Source: Lichina pygmaea (lineage: Eukaryota; Ascomycota; Lichinomycetes; Lichinales; Lichinaceae). Taken from it: DNA of 64,000 bases. The notes under the pieces are model-generated. The model was not told the DNA's origin and did not search any database. It worked only from the letters and a program-made list of their open reading frames with translations. Positions 54,300 through 64,000 of the stretch are shown here, one piece after another (position 1 is the first letter of the stretch; each line of letters begins with the position of its first letter). The DNA lies in the NCBI GenBank assembly GCA_963422465.1, contig OY730172.1, positions 4,464,001 to 4,528,000 of the forward strand, in the 5' to 3' direction. A program made the translations under genes and the position numbers.

Positions 54300-57200
54300 A
54301 TGGTGCCACCTCCGGGCTTTGCGATCGTGCCTGCCGATCCTTACGGTGCAAAGACACGAGATGGAGAAGTTGCAGAAACCCGTCTGCCTCCGTCAAATCC
54401 AACGTTGGAGATACTGGATATCCGGAGGGACCAGATCGAGCATTCTCTCAAGGCCGAGATCTTCAGGCAGCTGCAGCCGGTCGACGGTCAGGAGAAGCAA
54501 CTGCCGACACTGCTGCTCTACGACGAGGTTGGCCTGAGGCTGTTTGAAGAGATTACCTACCTCGACGAGTACTACCTCACGAACGCGGAGCTGGAAATCC
54601 TCCGGGAACACGCTGGTGACATGGCGCATAGAATCCGTCCGGGCTCGGTGGTGATGGAGTTGGGAAGCGGGTAGGAGCAGGCCTCTTTCCTGTCCATGCG
54701 ACGAGCGATGGCCTTGGGGCTCGCCCTTCAAGCCACGGGGCTGAGCGACAGGCTCGTGCCAGCGATTCCCCCCTTGCCCATCTGGAACGTCACCGGTCAC
54801 GGTCTGCAATGCCATTCGTTCCTGCTGGCTCATCACGCCGCTGTCCGCCGTCGTATTGGCTGTGTGGTTTGGCCTGCTCACTGATCTCCGTATAGTAACT
54901 TACGCAAGGTGAAGCTGTTGTTGGACGCCTTGGAGCACCTTGGCAGGGACGTCGAATACTACGCCCTGGACCTCTCTCTGCCGGAGCTGAGCCGCACCTT
55001 GTCCCAGATTCCATCCGGCGCTTACAAGCACGTGAAGTGCTCTGGACTCCACGGCACGTACCAGGACGGTCTGGCGTGGATCAAGTCACCCAAACGCCAG
55101 TCCTCGCCCAAGTGCGTCCTCTTCTTGGGCTCTAGCCTTGGGAACTTCCCTCGGCACGAGGCTGCTGCGTTCCTGCGGCAGTATGCGGAGGTGCTGCAGC
55201 CAGAGGACGCGATTCTCCTCGGCCTGGATGCATGCAAGGACAAGGACAAGGTGTATCCGGCCTACAACGATCAGCTCGGCGTGACGCACGAGTTCATCCG
55301 CAACGGCCTCTCCCACGCGAACAAGATATTGGGGAAGGAGGCCTTTGACAAAGACGAGTGGAGAGTCGTCGGCAGATACAACGAGACGGCCGGCCGCCAT
55401 GAGGCGTACTATTCGCCTGTGAAAGACCTGTCGTTCGAGAGCATCGATTTCACGGCGGGCGAGATGGTCCGCGTCGAGCAGAGCAACAAGTTCTCGGCCG
55501 AGGACCGTTCACGGTTGTGGTCGTCTGCCGAGCTGGCCGAGGGCGCTGCATGGGGCGATCGAACCGGTGAATATCGTGCGTCAGAACCTTTGACGATCTC
55601 CCGCCCCTTGTCGAGATCGAGCTGACTCGACCACCGAGGCACCAGACCTGCATATGCTCTACAGGCCCCGTTTCTCCTTCTCGTTGGACCCCGCCGAGTA
55701 CGCTGCCCGTGCCGTTCCCAGCCTCGACGACTGGACCCAGCTCTGGAAGGCCTGGGATACGGTGACGAGGCACATGCTGCCACAGGACGAGCTCCTCTCG
55801 AGGCCGATCTCTCTTCGAAACCCATGTATCTTCTACCTCGGCCACGTCCCTACGTTTCTGGATATGCACCTGGCCCGCGCTACCGAAGAGCCGCTCGTCG
55901 TCCCTGCGTCCTATCCGCGTCACTTCGAGCGCGGCATAGACCCCGACATGGAGGATCCAGAGCGTTGTAACCCTCACAGCGAGATCCCCGACGTGTGGCC
56001 GGCGGCTGCGGAGCTCGGCGCGGTGCAGGATGCCGTCCGGGGCCGCGTCGCGCGTCTATACCAGACGCGGAGCCCCGAGAGGAGCCGCAAGCTCTCGCGT
56101 GCTCTGTGGCTTGCGTTCGAGCACGAGGCAATGCATCTCGAAACCACATTGTATCTTCTGCTGCAGAGCGAGAGCACGCTTCCACCGCCGGGCAGCATCC
56201 GGCCCGACTTTGAAGCCTTGGCTCTGGAGGCGCAGAAAGAGGCGGTCGAGAATCAGTGGTTCACGATACCGACGGCGACCATCGAGATCGGTCTGCAGGA
56301 CCATGACGACGAGTCGGCCGGGCACCACCACTTTGGCTGGGACAACGAGAGCCCTGCTCGCGAGGTGACGGTTCGCTCGTTCCAGGCCAAGGCGAGGCCC
56401 ATCAGCGTTGGCGAGTACGCGCACTATCTCGAAGAGACAGGCAACGGCGGCGTCCCGGCGTCGTGGGCGCTGGAACCTGCTCGGGAGGTGTCGCACGATA
56501 CGCGCGACGGTACGCACAACGGCGCTCCGCCGAGGGAGGGGGGCGCGTCCAGCCACTTCGCCAGCGAGGTCTACTCGCGAGGAAAATCGGTCAAGACGAT
56601 CTTCGGCCCGGTCCCGCTGGCGCAAGCGCTACATTGGCCGGTGAGCGCCTCGTACGACGAGCTGCAGGCCTGTGCGAGCTGGATGGGCGGCAGGCTTCCC
56701 ACCTACGACGAGGTCCGCAGCATCTACCACTATGTAGACGAGCAGAAGGCGCCAAAGGTTCTCTCGGGGACCATCGCCGCTGTGAACGGGTACGAATGAC
56801 GCACCGCCGACGGTACATGTACCCTCCCGCTGACCTGAGACAGACATCTCTTGAACGACGGCGTCGAGGAGACGCCCCCATCCGGCTCCTGTCGCCGACC
56901 AGCTTCCCATACCGAGCCGGGTCCGGATCTCCAGAAACTCTTTACGGACCTGCAAGGCTGCAACACCGGCTTCGCCCACTGGCATCCTGTCCCCGTCACG
57001 CAACACGGCGGTCGATTATGCGGCCAAGGCGACATGGGTGGAGTCTGGGAGTGGACCAGCACGGTATTGGAACAGCATGAAGGCTTCAAGTCGATGGAGC
57101 TGTACCCCGGTTACACGGGTCAGTCGAGGGCGCCGGGTGCAGCGCGAAGCTTGCAATGGCATCTGCTGATGGTGTGGTAGCCGACTTTTTCGACTCCAAG

Positions 57201-57395
57201 CACAACATCATGCAAGGCGGCTCTTGGGCCACCCATCCAAGGATTGCCGGACGACGCACATTGTAAGTGTCATCTGGGTACGGGGGCTCGTCGACGTACT
57301 CTACTGATATAAGGGTCGTGGTTCCCAGTGTGAACTGGTACCAGCGGGCCTACCCCTTTGCTTGGGCCGGTGGTCGGCTCGTCCGTGACGTTTGA
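54300..57395 (+). CDS. EGT1: Ergothioneine biosynthesis protein 1 (Egt1)
   Basis: Six exons (54300-54670, 54896-55575, 55646-56789, 56844-57118, 57181-57262, 57329-57395), 872 residues, close to Neurospora Egt1. The N-terminal half is the EgtD-like SAM methyltransferase that trimethylates histidine to hercynine (MELGSG, ALDLSLPEL, LFLGSSLGNFPR). Next is a DinB-like iron-binding segment with HEAMHLE (H-x3-H-x-E), then the formylglycine-enzyme-like sulfoxide synthase domain (GFAHWHPVPV, GGVWEWTS, GGSWATHPRIAGRR). It joins hercynine to cysteine with oxygen, making hercynylcysteine sulfoxide; a separate lyase finishes ergothioneine. Introns are 225, 70, 54, 62 and 66 nt and every join preserves the family alignment. 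One donor is GTGCGT and one is GTACGA, mildly unusual. Confidence 0.95.
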
Positions 57396-57819
57396 GGTCA
57401 GGGGAGCAATATGGTGGTGCAACGGTCGGCAATCTGGCACGACGCGACCGGTGCAGTCGAAAGATGAGACATGAGGCGTGCATTGGCCATCGTGAGAGGC
57501 CTTGTGCAGTTCAACACTGTCGGGCGGTAGTTTTGAGTGCAGCTCTGTTGTGAGCTTGAAGTTTAGTGCTTTGATGTCCATGCCTCGTACCAAGAGCCTC
57601 GACGCAAAAGAGCTGTGCACTCTCGTTCATTCAGACCGGAACACCGGCTGCCTGCCTGCTTGATCGGTCGAACACGTAGACGGCCATGATGCGGCAGTAT
57701 CATTAAGCTCTTGTTGATGACGACGTCGTGTTGGGCCGAGTAAACAAGTTGCCAGGCGACGGTCGTTCCTTGACAGCATACGTCTACGAGGCACACGTCT
57801 ACCACGCCGCATCAACCCG
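57396..57819. other. Intergenic between EGT1 and the hypothetical gene
   Basis: 424 bp, no gene supported. Presumably the EGT1 3' UTR and the promoter of the next gene. Confidence 0.5.
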
Positions 57820-59153
57820 ATGCCTAGACAACTACCATGGTTAAGCAACAAGGGCACTGGCTCTTCGAGGGCAGCACAGGGTCGAAGCCCAGGCGAGCGG
57901 CTCCGCGCGTCGGGCTCGCATGACGGCAATGCGCCGCCACGAAGCAAGAAGAGCGCCGGTGGCAGGTCGCGAGCACGTACGAGCATGCATTGATCGATCA
58001 CATGGGTATGTCACTGAACTATATCCTCAGATCACACGCCTTCGACGTCGCCACCGCCTGAGCCGCCGAAGGAAGAGTGCGTTGTCCCCCCGACCGACTC
58101 TGGCCCGACCACTGAAGGGCCGGCGTTAACGAGGGCCGTAGGTACATCCGCGACGGCTTCGACGCGGACGACATGTACATCATGGTCGAGGACGAGCTCC
58201 TCGCGATAGCGAAAGAGTTCACGCAACATCTACATCACGCGGAGTACGTGCGCCTCAAGGAGGAAGCTCTGGCTCGAGAAGGGTCTGGCATCGACCGGCC
58301 GTCTCGGCCGACGGACGTGCGCGCCATCATGAGCGAAGAGCTACGAAGGCGAAAGGACGCGCAAGCCAGAGCCAAGGCGCAGAAGGGAAAGGTCGACGCC
58401 TTGACGAAAGGGCTACGGGACGGGCCCGATGCGGTGCAGGTGCCTGGCATGGACGAGGAGGAGGAGGATCGTGATGACGACCCGTGGGTCGGCACGAGCC
58501 TTCAGGGGCTCATGTCCGACGTGCGCGATCCGAGGCCGTCGCTCACGGAGCTCGCTGACCTGAAGTCCGCCTCACGAGCGGCGGCTGGCCTATCGAGGGC
58601 GGACTCGACACTGTCGAGATCTACACAGCCGACAGTACCTAAAACGGCTCCAGCGCGTCCGATGCGGGCGTGCTCTATACACGACGAAGGAGCATCGACG
58701 ACAGAGAGCGATGACGACTTGGGCCGCCCGCCAAGGACAACCCATGAGGGATCGAGGGCAGAAAGATCGACGCTGAGTTCTCACAAGGGCCGATGCACCT
58801 TGAAAGAGACGGCGCTACACGGGCGGATCACAGGCGATACTGGGACGTCTCCCGACGGCGCGCCTGTGGCCGCAAGGAGAGGTCCGCCGAGACCAGAGAA
58901 CGAGAGAATCATCGCAGAACCACCAGCGTGCGCCTTGCGCTCGGCGTCGAAGCCGACTGGCGTCAAGGGAGCGATGCCAGACCTCGACTCGGCCTTTCCA
59001 GACTACAAAATCCAGCCGACGGCGCTGTCTCAAAGGAGGAGCAGGTACAGACCGAAGGCGGCCGCTGCCCACGGGCCCAACGACGTCGGGGAAGAAGGAC
59101 GTGCCAAGAAACCAGTCAGGAGCCTGAACGAGATCCCTACGTTCTTGGTGTAA
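57820..59153 (+). CDS. Hypothetical protein, N-terminal MPRQLPWL, conserved-looking helical core
   Basis: Three exons, 57820-57976, 58031-58076 and 58142-59153, 404 residues. The introns are 54 and 65 nt; the second has GTGCGT, a GTTAACG branch site and TAG. The N-terminus is basic and serine-rich, then PPEPPKEE leads to a compact segment around residues 70-100, DDMYIMVEDELLAIAKEFTQ followed by HLHHAEYVRLK, the only part that looks structured. The remainder is disordered and rich in charged residues, with an acidic run (DEEEEDRDDD). I recognise the pattern as typical of a fungal protein of unknown function and assign none. It might act in the nucleus given its charge, but that is only a guess. 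Confidence 0.72.
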
Positions 59154-59707
59154 GGCACACGGAAGAGGGGGGCGTGGGGGGCGTCGTGAGATGGACTTTG
59201 TTTGCATGGGCTATCGTTGGCGCTATAGTTTGCGGACCTGGGATTCCAGTGCTGGGATGCTGCTTGGGGGTTGGGATGCGTGGCGCAACGATACCCTGTT
59301 CGACCCTTAAATGTTCATCCATTGCTGATATACGTATGTACAGTTTGCTCTTACTTGTTCCACTGCCTTTGATCATGTCATGCCTAGGTTGTACGTCATC
59401 GGGCTTTGGATGTGATGATGCTGATTGATGGCAACAAAGCTTCAGCCACAGGATACCACGTCCGGTACGAAGGTACCTCCGCATAGGCTTCACATTCACG
59501 TTACGTAGGTCTACGAGTAGGTGCATACGTCTTGGGCTAGACATACGAGTATACCATTACTAAGAGTTATGTGCTATCATAGCTGACAAATCCTTCTGTT
59601 ATCGATAAGCCCACAGTCCCCTCCAGTACTGACTCTTCAAAGCATCCTGGAATCATCGTCATCAGTTCCATTCGAATTTCTCTGCTGGTACGACGCGAAG
59701 TGCGATC
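59154..59707. other. Intergenic upstream of NMD3
   Basis: 554 bp, no gene supported. Should contain the NMD3 promoter. Confidence 0.5.
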
Positions 59708-61428
59708 ATGGATATCGACAGTCCAGTCGCAATAGCTCCAGCCTCTTTGTCCTCCGCGACCAACGCGACGTAAGGCCTAAGGATCTCACACGCAAAACAC
59801 CACTAACCTGCAACGGCACCAGGATCCTCTGCTACAACTGTGGCGCCGCCATCGATGGCACCACGTCGGCCGGCGCTCTCTGCTACGACTGCATCAAGCT
59901 TACGGTAGACATCTCGGTCGGCGTCCAGAGAGAGGCGACTCTTCAGCAATGCAAGGATTGCAGCCGATGGCTCCAGCCGCCGAACCAGTGGATCGTCGCC
60001 GCTCCGGAGTCCAGGGAACTGCTGGCGCTCTGTCTGCGCAGACTCCGCGGGCTGTCGAAGGTCAGAGTCATCGACGCCAGCTTCATATGGACCGAGCCGC
60101 ATTCGAAGAGGGTCAAGGTCAAGATCACGGTGCAGCAAGAGGCGTTCCAAGGCACGATACTGCAGCAGGTTTTCGAGGTCGAATACGTCGTCGCGTCGCT
60201 GCAGTGCCACGACTGCGCCAAGTCCTTCACGCCGAACACGTGGAGGGCGGTGGTGCAGGTCCGGCAGAAGGTGCCGCACAAGAGGACCTTCCTCTACCTC
60301 GAGCAGCTCATCCTCAAGCACGGCGCTCATCGAGACGCGACGAACATGAAAGAAGTCAAGGACGGGCTGGACTTTTACTTTGCCCAGCGGAACCAGGCCG
60401 AGAAGTTTGTAGACTTTCTCGGCTGCGTCGCCCCGGTCAAGTCGAAGAAGTCCCAGGAGCTGATATCCATGGACGTCCACACCTCGACGAGATCGTACAA
60501 ATTCACCTTCTCGGTCGAGCTCGTGCCGGTCTGCAAGGACGATCTCGTCGCTCTCCCCGTCAAGATGGCGCAGTCGATCGGCAACATCTCCCCTCTGACG
60601 CTCTGCTACCGCGTCGGGACGTCGCTCAGCGTGCTGGACCCCGCGACGCTGCAGACGGCGGACATCTCGACGCCGGTGTATTGGCGGACCCCGTTCCGGT
60701 CGCTGGCCGACGTGCAGGAGCTCGTCGAGTTCATCGTCATGGACATTGACCCGGTCGGGCCGTCCAAGGGTCGGTACCTGCTCGCCGAGGCCACCGTCGC
60801 GCGCGCGTCGGATCTCGGGTCGAACAACACGACGTACTTTGTGCGAACCCACCTCGGAGGCATCCTGCACACGGGCGACTCGGTGCTGGGTTACCACCTG
60901 AGCGGGACGAACTTCAACAACCCGCACTTTGAGGCGCTGGAGAAGAGCAACCTGCACGCGTCGCGGATCCCGGACGTCGTTCTGGTGAAGAAGCACTACG
61001 CGCGGAAGAAGAAGAGCAACAGCAAGTCGGCGCGTAACTGGCGTCTCAAGCGACTCGGCGGGCGGCACGACGGAGAGGAGGACGCGCAACAGCGGCAACA
61101 GCAGGCGCGGAGACAGCAGGAACAAGACCGCGTCGAGCGCGACTACGAGCTGTTCCTGCGCGACATTGAAGAAGACGCCGATCTGCGCAGCACCCTCGCC
61201 CTGTACAAGGCCCCGAAGAGGGATACCGGCCGCCGAAGAACGGAGAAGATGGACGGCGTCGAGGCCACGACCGTCGCCACCGGAGAGGCAGAGGCAGGGG
61301 AAGACGAAACTCGCGACGACGACGACGACGACGACGACGGAGACGACGGGGATGACATACCGCCAATCAACGTGGACGACTTGCTCGACGAGTTTGATGA
61401 GATGCACATGGACGATCGCGTCAATTGA
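59708..61428 (+). CDS. NMD3: Nmd3, 60S ribosomal subunit nuclear export adaptor
   Basis: Two exons, 59708-59769 and 59823-61428, 555 residues. The 53-nt intron has GTAAGG, a CACTAAC branch site and CAG. Nmd3 binds pre-60S subunits and links them to the exportin Crm1. Its N-terminal zinc-binding region shows paired CxxC motifs (CYNCG, CYDC, CKDC, CHDC within the first 140 residues). Conserved blocks include IDASFIWTEPHSKR, QEAFQGTILQQ, QVRQKVPHKRTFLYLEQLIL and the RSIGNISPL-type segment. The C-terminus is acidic with a DDDDDDDD run and a leucine-rich DDLLDEFDEM, as expected of an export signal region. It converges with ESF2. Confidence 0.96.
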
Positions 61429-61731
61429 TTGTAGCTATCGACCGACATATCAAGATACTGTACATGTCCTTTGTTGCATCTCCACCGTCGTAGCATCTCT
61501 TCTTGGCCTCTCTTTCTGTTGCATCCCTTGTTCTTTGCATCCCTTGGGTTTTTTTTTGGAGGGGGGGGGGGGGGGGGGGTTGCATCTCTTTTCTTGGGCA
61601 GCTCCTTTCTTCCTTACCATCTCTTTCCTCTGCATCCCTTGTTTCTTTCACTCCTCGTTTCTCTGCATCCCTTGATCTCTCTTCCTGCCTGCATCTCTTC
61701 TTCTTCTTCTTCTTCTTCTTCTTCTTCTTCT

Positions 61732-61763
<32 letters not shown>

Positions 61764-62627
61764 TGGTAGCCATGCCACATGGGCACAACCTCCGTACTGT
61801 AAAACACACTGTATCTGCATCGTCCCCACGACCGCTAGACGTGGATCATCGTACCTAGCACAACAATCTGTCCATCGATCAAACAATCAGATCTCTAAAG
61901 AGCCAGCCAGTGAGCCAGTGAGCCAGTGAGCCAGCCAGCCAGCTAGCCAGCCAAGCACGTGAACGCATGTGAGCTCTCGTCGCACATTACGTGTCGTCAG
62001 CTCTCTGGCAAGAGGAGAGACGGTGAGGTAAGCTCTCCAGTCCGGCAAGGCAAGGCCAGGAAAGATATGCTCTCCCATAAGGCAAGAGAAGGAAAGGTTC
62101 GCAGCTCTCACCGAGCTCCATACCACGACACTGTACGTTTGCATCGACAGGACCTTGCGCGCAGATATTCAGAACCTGTGTACAGTAACGTAGATACGTG
62201 TAGCAACGGTGTTCTCACGCCACAACCGAACTACAGATGCCGGAGCAAATCCTGCGGGGACATTCCGTCACAGCGACTTGGGGGGCCCCCGGCTGATTAG
62301 CGTCTTACGCTCGACAGACGGCCGTCTCTAGGCGGCGCCCAGCCCAGTCTACGGATCCAAGGCCGCTGTGTCGGTGATGAAGCACAGTACGTAGTCCTCG
62401 TGCTTGTTTCGGTCTCTCCCCTTTTTGTACCAGAGATGTTGAAGTGACGTCTCCCCCGCAGAGGACAACGACAAGGGCTTGTTCTTTCTTTCTTTTCAAG
62501 GATGGTCAATGGTTGCGGTAAGTGGATCGATGGTGTGAATGCTTCTGTGCTGGTGTGATGTTTACGTTTGATCCTTGGTCTTGCGTGATCTGCGTTGCGG
62601 CTTTCCGCGACGGGGAGGGCAAGTCGA
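61429..62627. repeat. Low-complexity spacer between NMD3 and ESF2
   Basis: About 1.2 kb without a supported gene. It has a run of about 20 G (about 61561-61579), a (TTC)n stretch (about 61698-61733), a (TTTC)n stretch (about 61733-61763), and GCCAGTGA / GCCA repeats (about 61900-61950). 'CATCTCTT/GCATCCCTT' words recur through 61490-61690. The many open frames here follow from the simple sequence. Confidence 0.8.
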
Positions 62628-63782
62628 TCAGAAGATCTTGCCCAATACTCGCTCGAGTACGTCGGGCGGCTGCGAGAGGCCATCCGGATCGTGTCTGCGT
62701 CGAGGCAACTGCTTCTGCTTGGGCACGACTTCCCTCTGGGCGATGCTGTATCTCGGTCGAGGGTGGGCCTCGGTCCCGCCGGCCTCGCCCCTGGTATCCG
62801 CTGGGGCGGTGCGATGCGGGGCGGGAGCCGGAGCGGCTGCCTCGTCACGATCCCCCTCGTCGCCGTCGCCGCCGCCGCCGCCTCTTCGCTTCTTCGTCGC
62901 CCGTTTCTTCCGCATCCCCTCGATGCGTTTCGCAATCTCGACGTTCCGCACAAACTCCCTGTCCTGCTTGCGCGCCTTGGAGATCTCGGCGCGTAGTCTG
63001 GCGGCGCGTTCGGCGTTCTCGTTGGCGATCTGGTCCGTCAGGTGGTGCCACTTGAAGCCCCGCAGGTATTTGATGTTCCAGACGTCGTCGTGGTAGTAGT
63101 TGCCCTTCTTGCCGCCGATGATCTGCGTGTTGAGCGACTCGGCCACCAGCTTGGCGTCGCGCTTCGACTCGAACTCGACCCAGCCGTCGATGAACAGCCG
63201 CTTCTTGTTGCCGCCCCCTTTGACGCGCGACGTCCGCGCCGATGCGTCCTCGGGCGTGAGGAAGATCCGGTTGATCGGCCCGTACGGCGAGAGCAGAGAT
63301 CGCACTTTGGCCGGCTTCATGAACGGTGGGATCCGTGAGATGTAGATGACACCGCTTCTGCGGCTCTTCTCTCGCGCCTCCTCCACATCCTTGGCCGTCA
63401 GGGGCTGGACCGTCCTCCTCTTGCGGCCTTGCTCGTCTCGTCGCTCTCGCGCAGTCGACGACCCGTCGCGGTGTCGTAAGCCCAGGTCCGGATCCTGCTC
63501 CGCGTCTGCGGCAGCATCATCCGCTTCTCCGTCCTGGAGAGGTCTGTCGCCGTCCGACTCTCTGTCATCCCGATGAGCGTCGTCGCCGTCGTCGTCGTCA
63601 TCTGTTTCCTCTCTGCCCCGCACTCCATCGGCCAACCGTCTCATCTTGGAAGGTCGAGCGGCGGGACCCCCGAGTCGACCACCGCCTTTTCTCTTCTGGC
63701 CGGCCTCCGAATCATATCCGACATCTTGATCGTCGTCGTCGTCGTCGCCGGCGCCGAACCAGGCACTTGGATCTTGACCCAT
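62628..63782 (-). CDS. ESF2: Esf2/Abt1-type RRM protein, 18S rRNA processing factor
   Basis: A single exon of 384 residues starting at ATG 63782. Esf2 (human ABT1) is a nucleolar small-subunit processome component that binds U3-containing complexes and stimulates the helicase Dbp8. The family core is SRRSGVIYISRIPPFMKP, AKVRSLLSPYGPINRIFL, then WVEFESKRDAKLVAESLN and YYHDDVWNIKYLRGFKWHHL, a degenerate RRM. The N-terminus is a long acidic, disordered arm and the C-terminus is basic with an arginine/glycine stretch (KKRATKKRRGGGGG). The frame is open upstream to 63905, but the added residues do not look like the family, so I use the inner Met. Confidence 0.93.
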   Translation of the reverse strand: MGQDPSAWFGAGDDDDDDQDVGYDSEAGQKRKGGGRLGGPAARPSKMRRLADGVRGREETDDDDDGDDAHRDDRESDGDRPLQDGEADDAAADAEQDPDLGLRHRDGSSTARERRDEQGRKRRTVQPLTAKDVEEAREKSRRSGVIYISRIPPFMKPAKVRSLLSPYGPINRIFLTPEDASARTSRVKGGGNKKRLFIDGWVEFESKRDAKLVAESLNTQIIGGKKGNYYHDDVWNIKYLRGFKWHHLTDQIANENAERAARLRAEISKARKQDREFVRNVEIAKRIEGMRKKRATKKRRGGGGGDGDEGDRDEAAAPAPAPHRTAPADTRGEAGGTEAHPRPRYSIAQREVVPKQKQLPRRRHDPDGLSQPPDVLERVLGKIF

Positions 63783-64000
63783 TTTCTCCTGGTCTTGGCC
63801 TGAATGTGGCTTGAACGGTGTTGTACGTAGCTCCACTACGGTACGGAAGTACTCCATACAGTACTGTACGGTACCCCTCATACCCGTCGCAGTACTTACG
63901 TACATACTTTGCGTACCTCGTTGTCAGAGGGGCAGTCATGCGTCATATAAGTCTCTCTCATAAGTATCCAGACCGCTCGCTGGAGAGGGGCGCGGAAGAT
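63783..64000. other. Upstream region of ESF2 to window end
   Basis: Contains several GTAC/CGTAC words and the presumed ESF2 promoter. No gene supported. Confidence 0.4.

Noticed and set aside
59803-61407. A 534-codon open frame on the minus strand across NMD3
   Set aside because: It is an exact antisense shadow of the well-conserved NMD3 coding exon, produced by high GC codon use. Its sequence is low in complexity (V/L/R-rich) and has no domain.
61471-61929. Several overlapping frames rich in F, S and L, or in K and E
   Set aside because: They are translations of poly-G, TTC and TTTC repeats between NMD3 and ESF2.

Overview
The window looks like a chromosome segment of a filamentous ascomycete (Pezizomycotina). 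The six host genes have short introns (about 50-225 nt) with GT...AG ends and CTAAC-like branch sites. One of them is the fungal-type fused ergothioneine enzyme Egt1. Two others (NMD3, ESF2) read like Pezizomycotina ribosome-biogenesis proteins. The species cannot be named from this sequence alone.

Positions 1 to about 49356 form one nested transposon island. Its foundation is a single minus-strand Tad-like LINE copy (L1; 5' end at 49356, 3' end beyond the left edge). It can be followed through five visible pieces (2859-3546, 3893-4213, 21067-21500, 36816-37013, 48831-49356) because each insertion is flanked by a 5-bp target duplication. The insertions into L1 are: Ty3/Gypsy element A (1-2858, minus); a solo LTR (3547-3892); element C (4214-21066, plus); element E (21501-36815, minus); and element F (37014-48830, plus). 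Second-layer insertions are: LINE L3 (with LINE L2 inside it), partial elements D and A', and a SINE, all inside C; LINE L4 (with a second SINE) and element G' inside E; and element G inside F. All LTR elements are chromodomain-bearing Ty3/Gypsy fossils. They fall into three families: A (A, A', F, solo LTR), B (C, D, E) and G (G, G').

The main novelty is in families B and G. Between the end of pol and the 3' LTR, both carry a separate reading frame on the opposite strand. It encodes a small protein with the exact cysteine spacing of a fungal Zn2Cys6 (Gal4-type) DNA-binding cluster, followed in family G by a coiled coil. Both families also share an unusual duplicated W-C-C-H module after the Gag zinc knuckle. 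Most of their LTRs hold tandem arrays built around inverted repeats. Family A has none of these three features. All three families show a primer site next to the 5' LTR that pairs with the LTR's own presumed transcript start, as in Tf1/sushi self-priming.

A second notable system is a tRNA-headed SINE (two copies) whose 3' tail is the 3' end of the local LINE, which suggests mobilisation by that LINE.

From about 49357 to the right end the base composition rises sharply in GC and the DNA is ordinary gene space. In order: a TMEM19/DUF92 membrane protein (+), a TPR-like hypothetical (-), EGT1 (+), a conserved-looking hypothetical (+), NMD3 (+) and ESF2 (-). NMD3 and ESF2 converge on a low-complexity spacer. 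I found no rRNA gene, genuine tRNA gene or CRISPR array.
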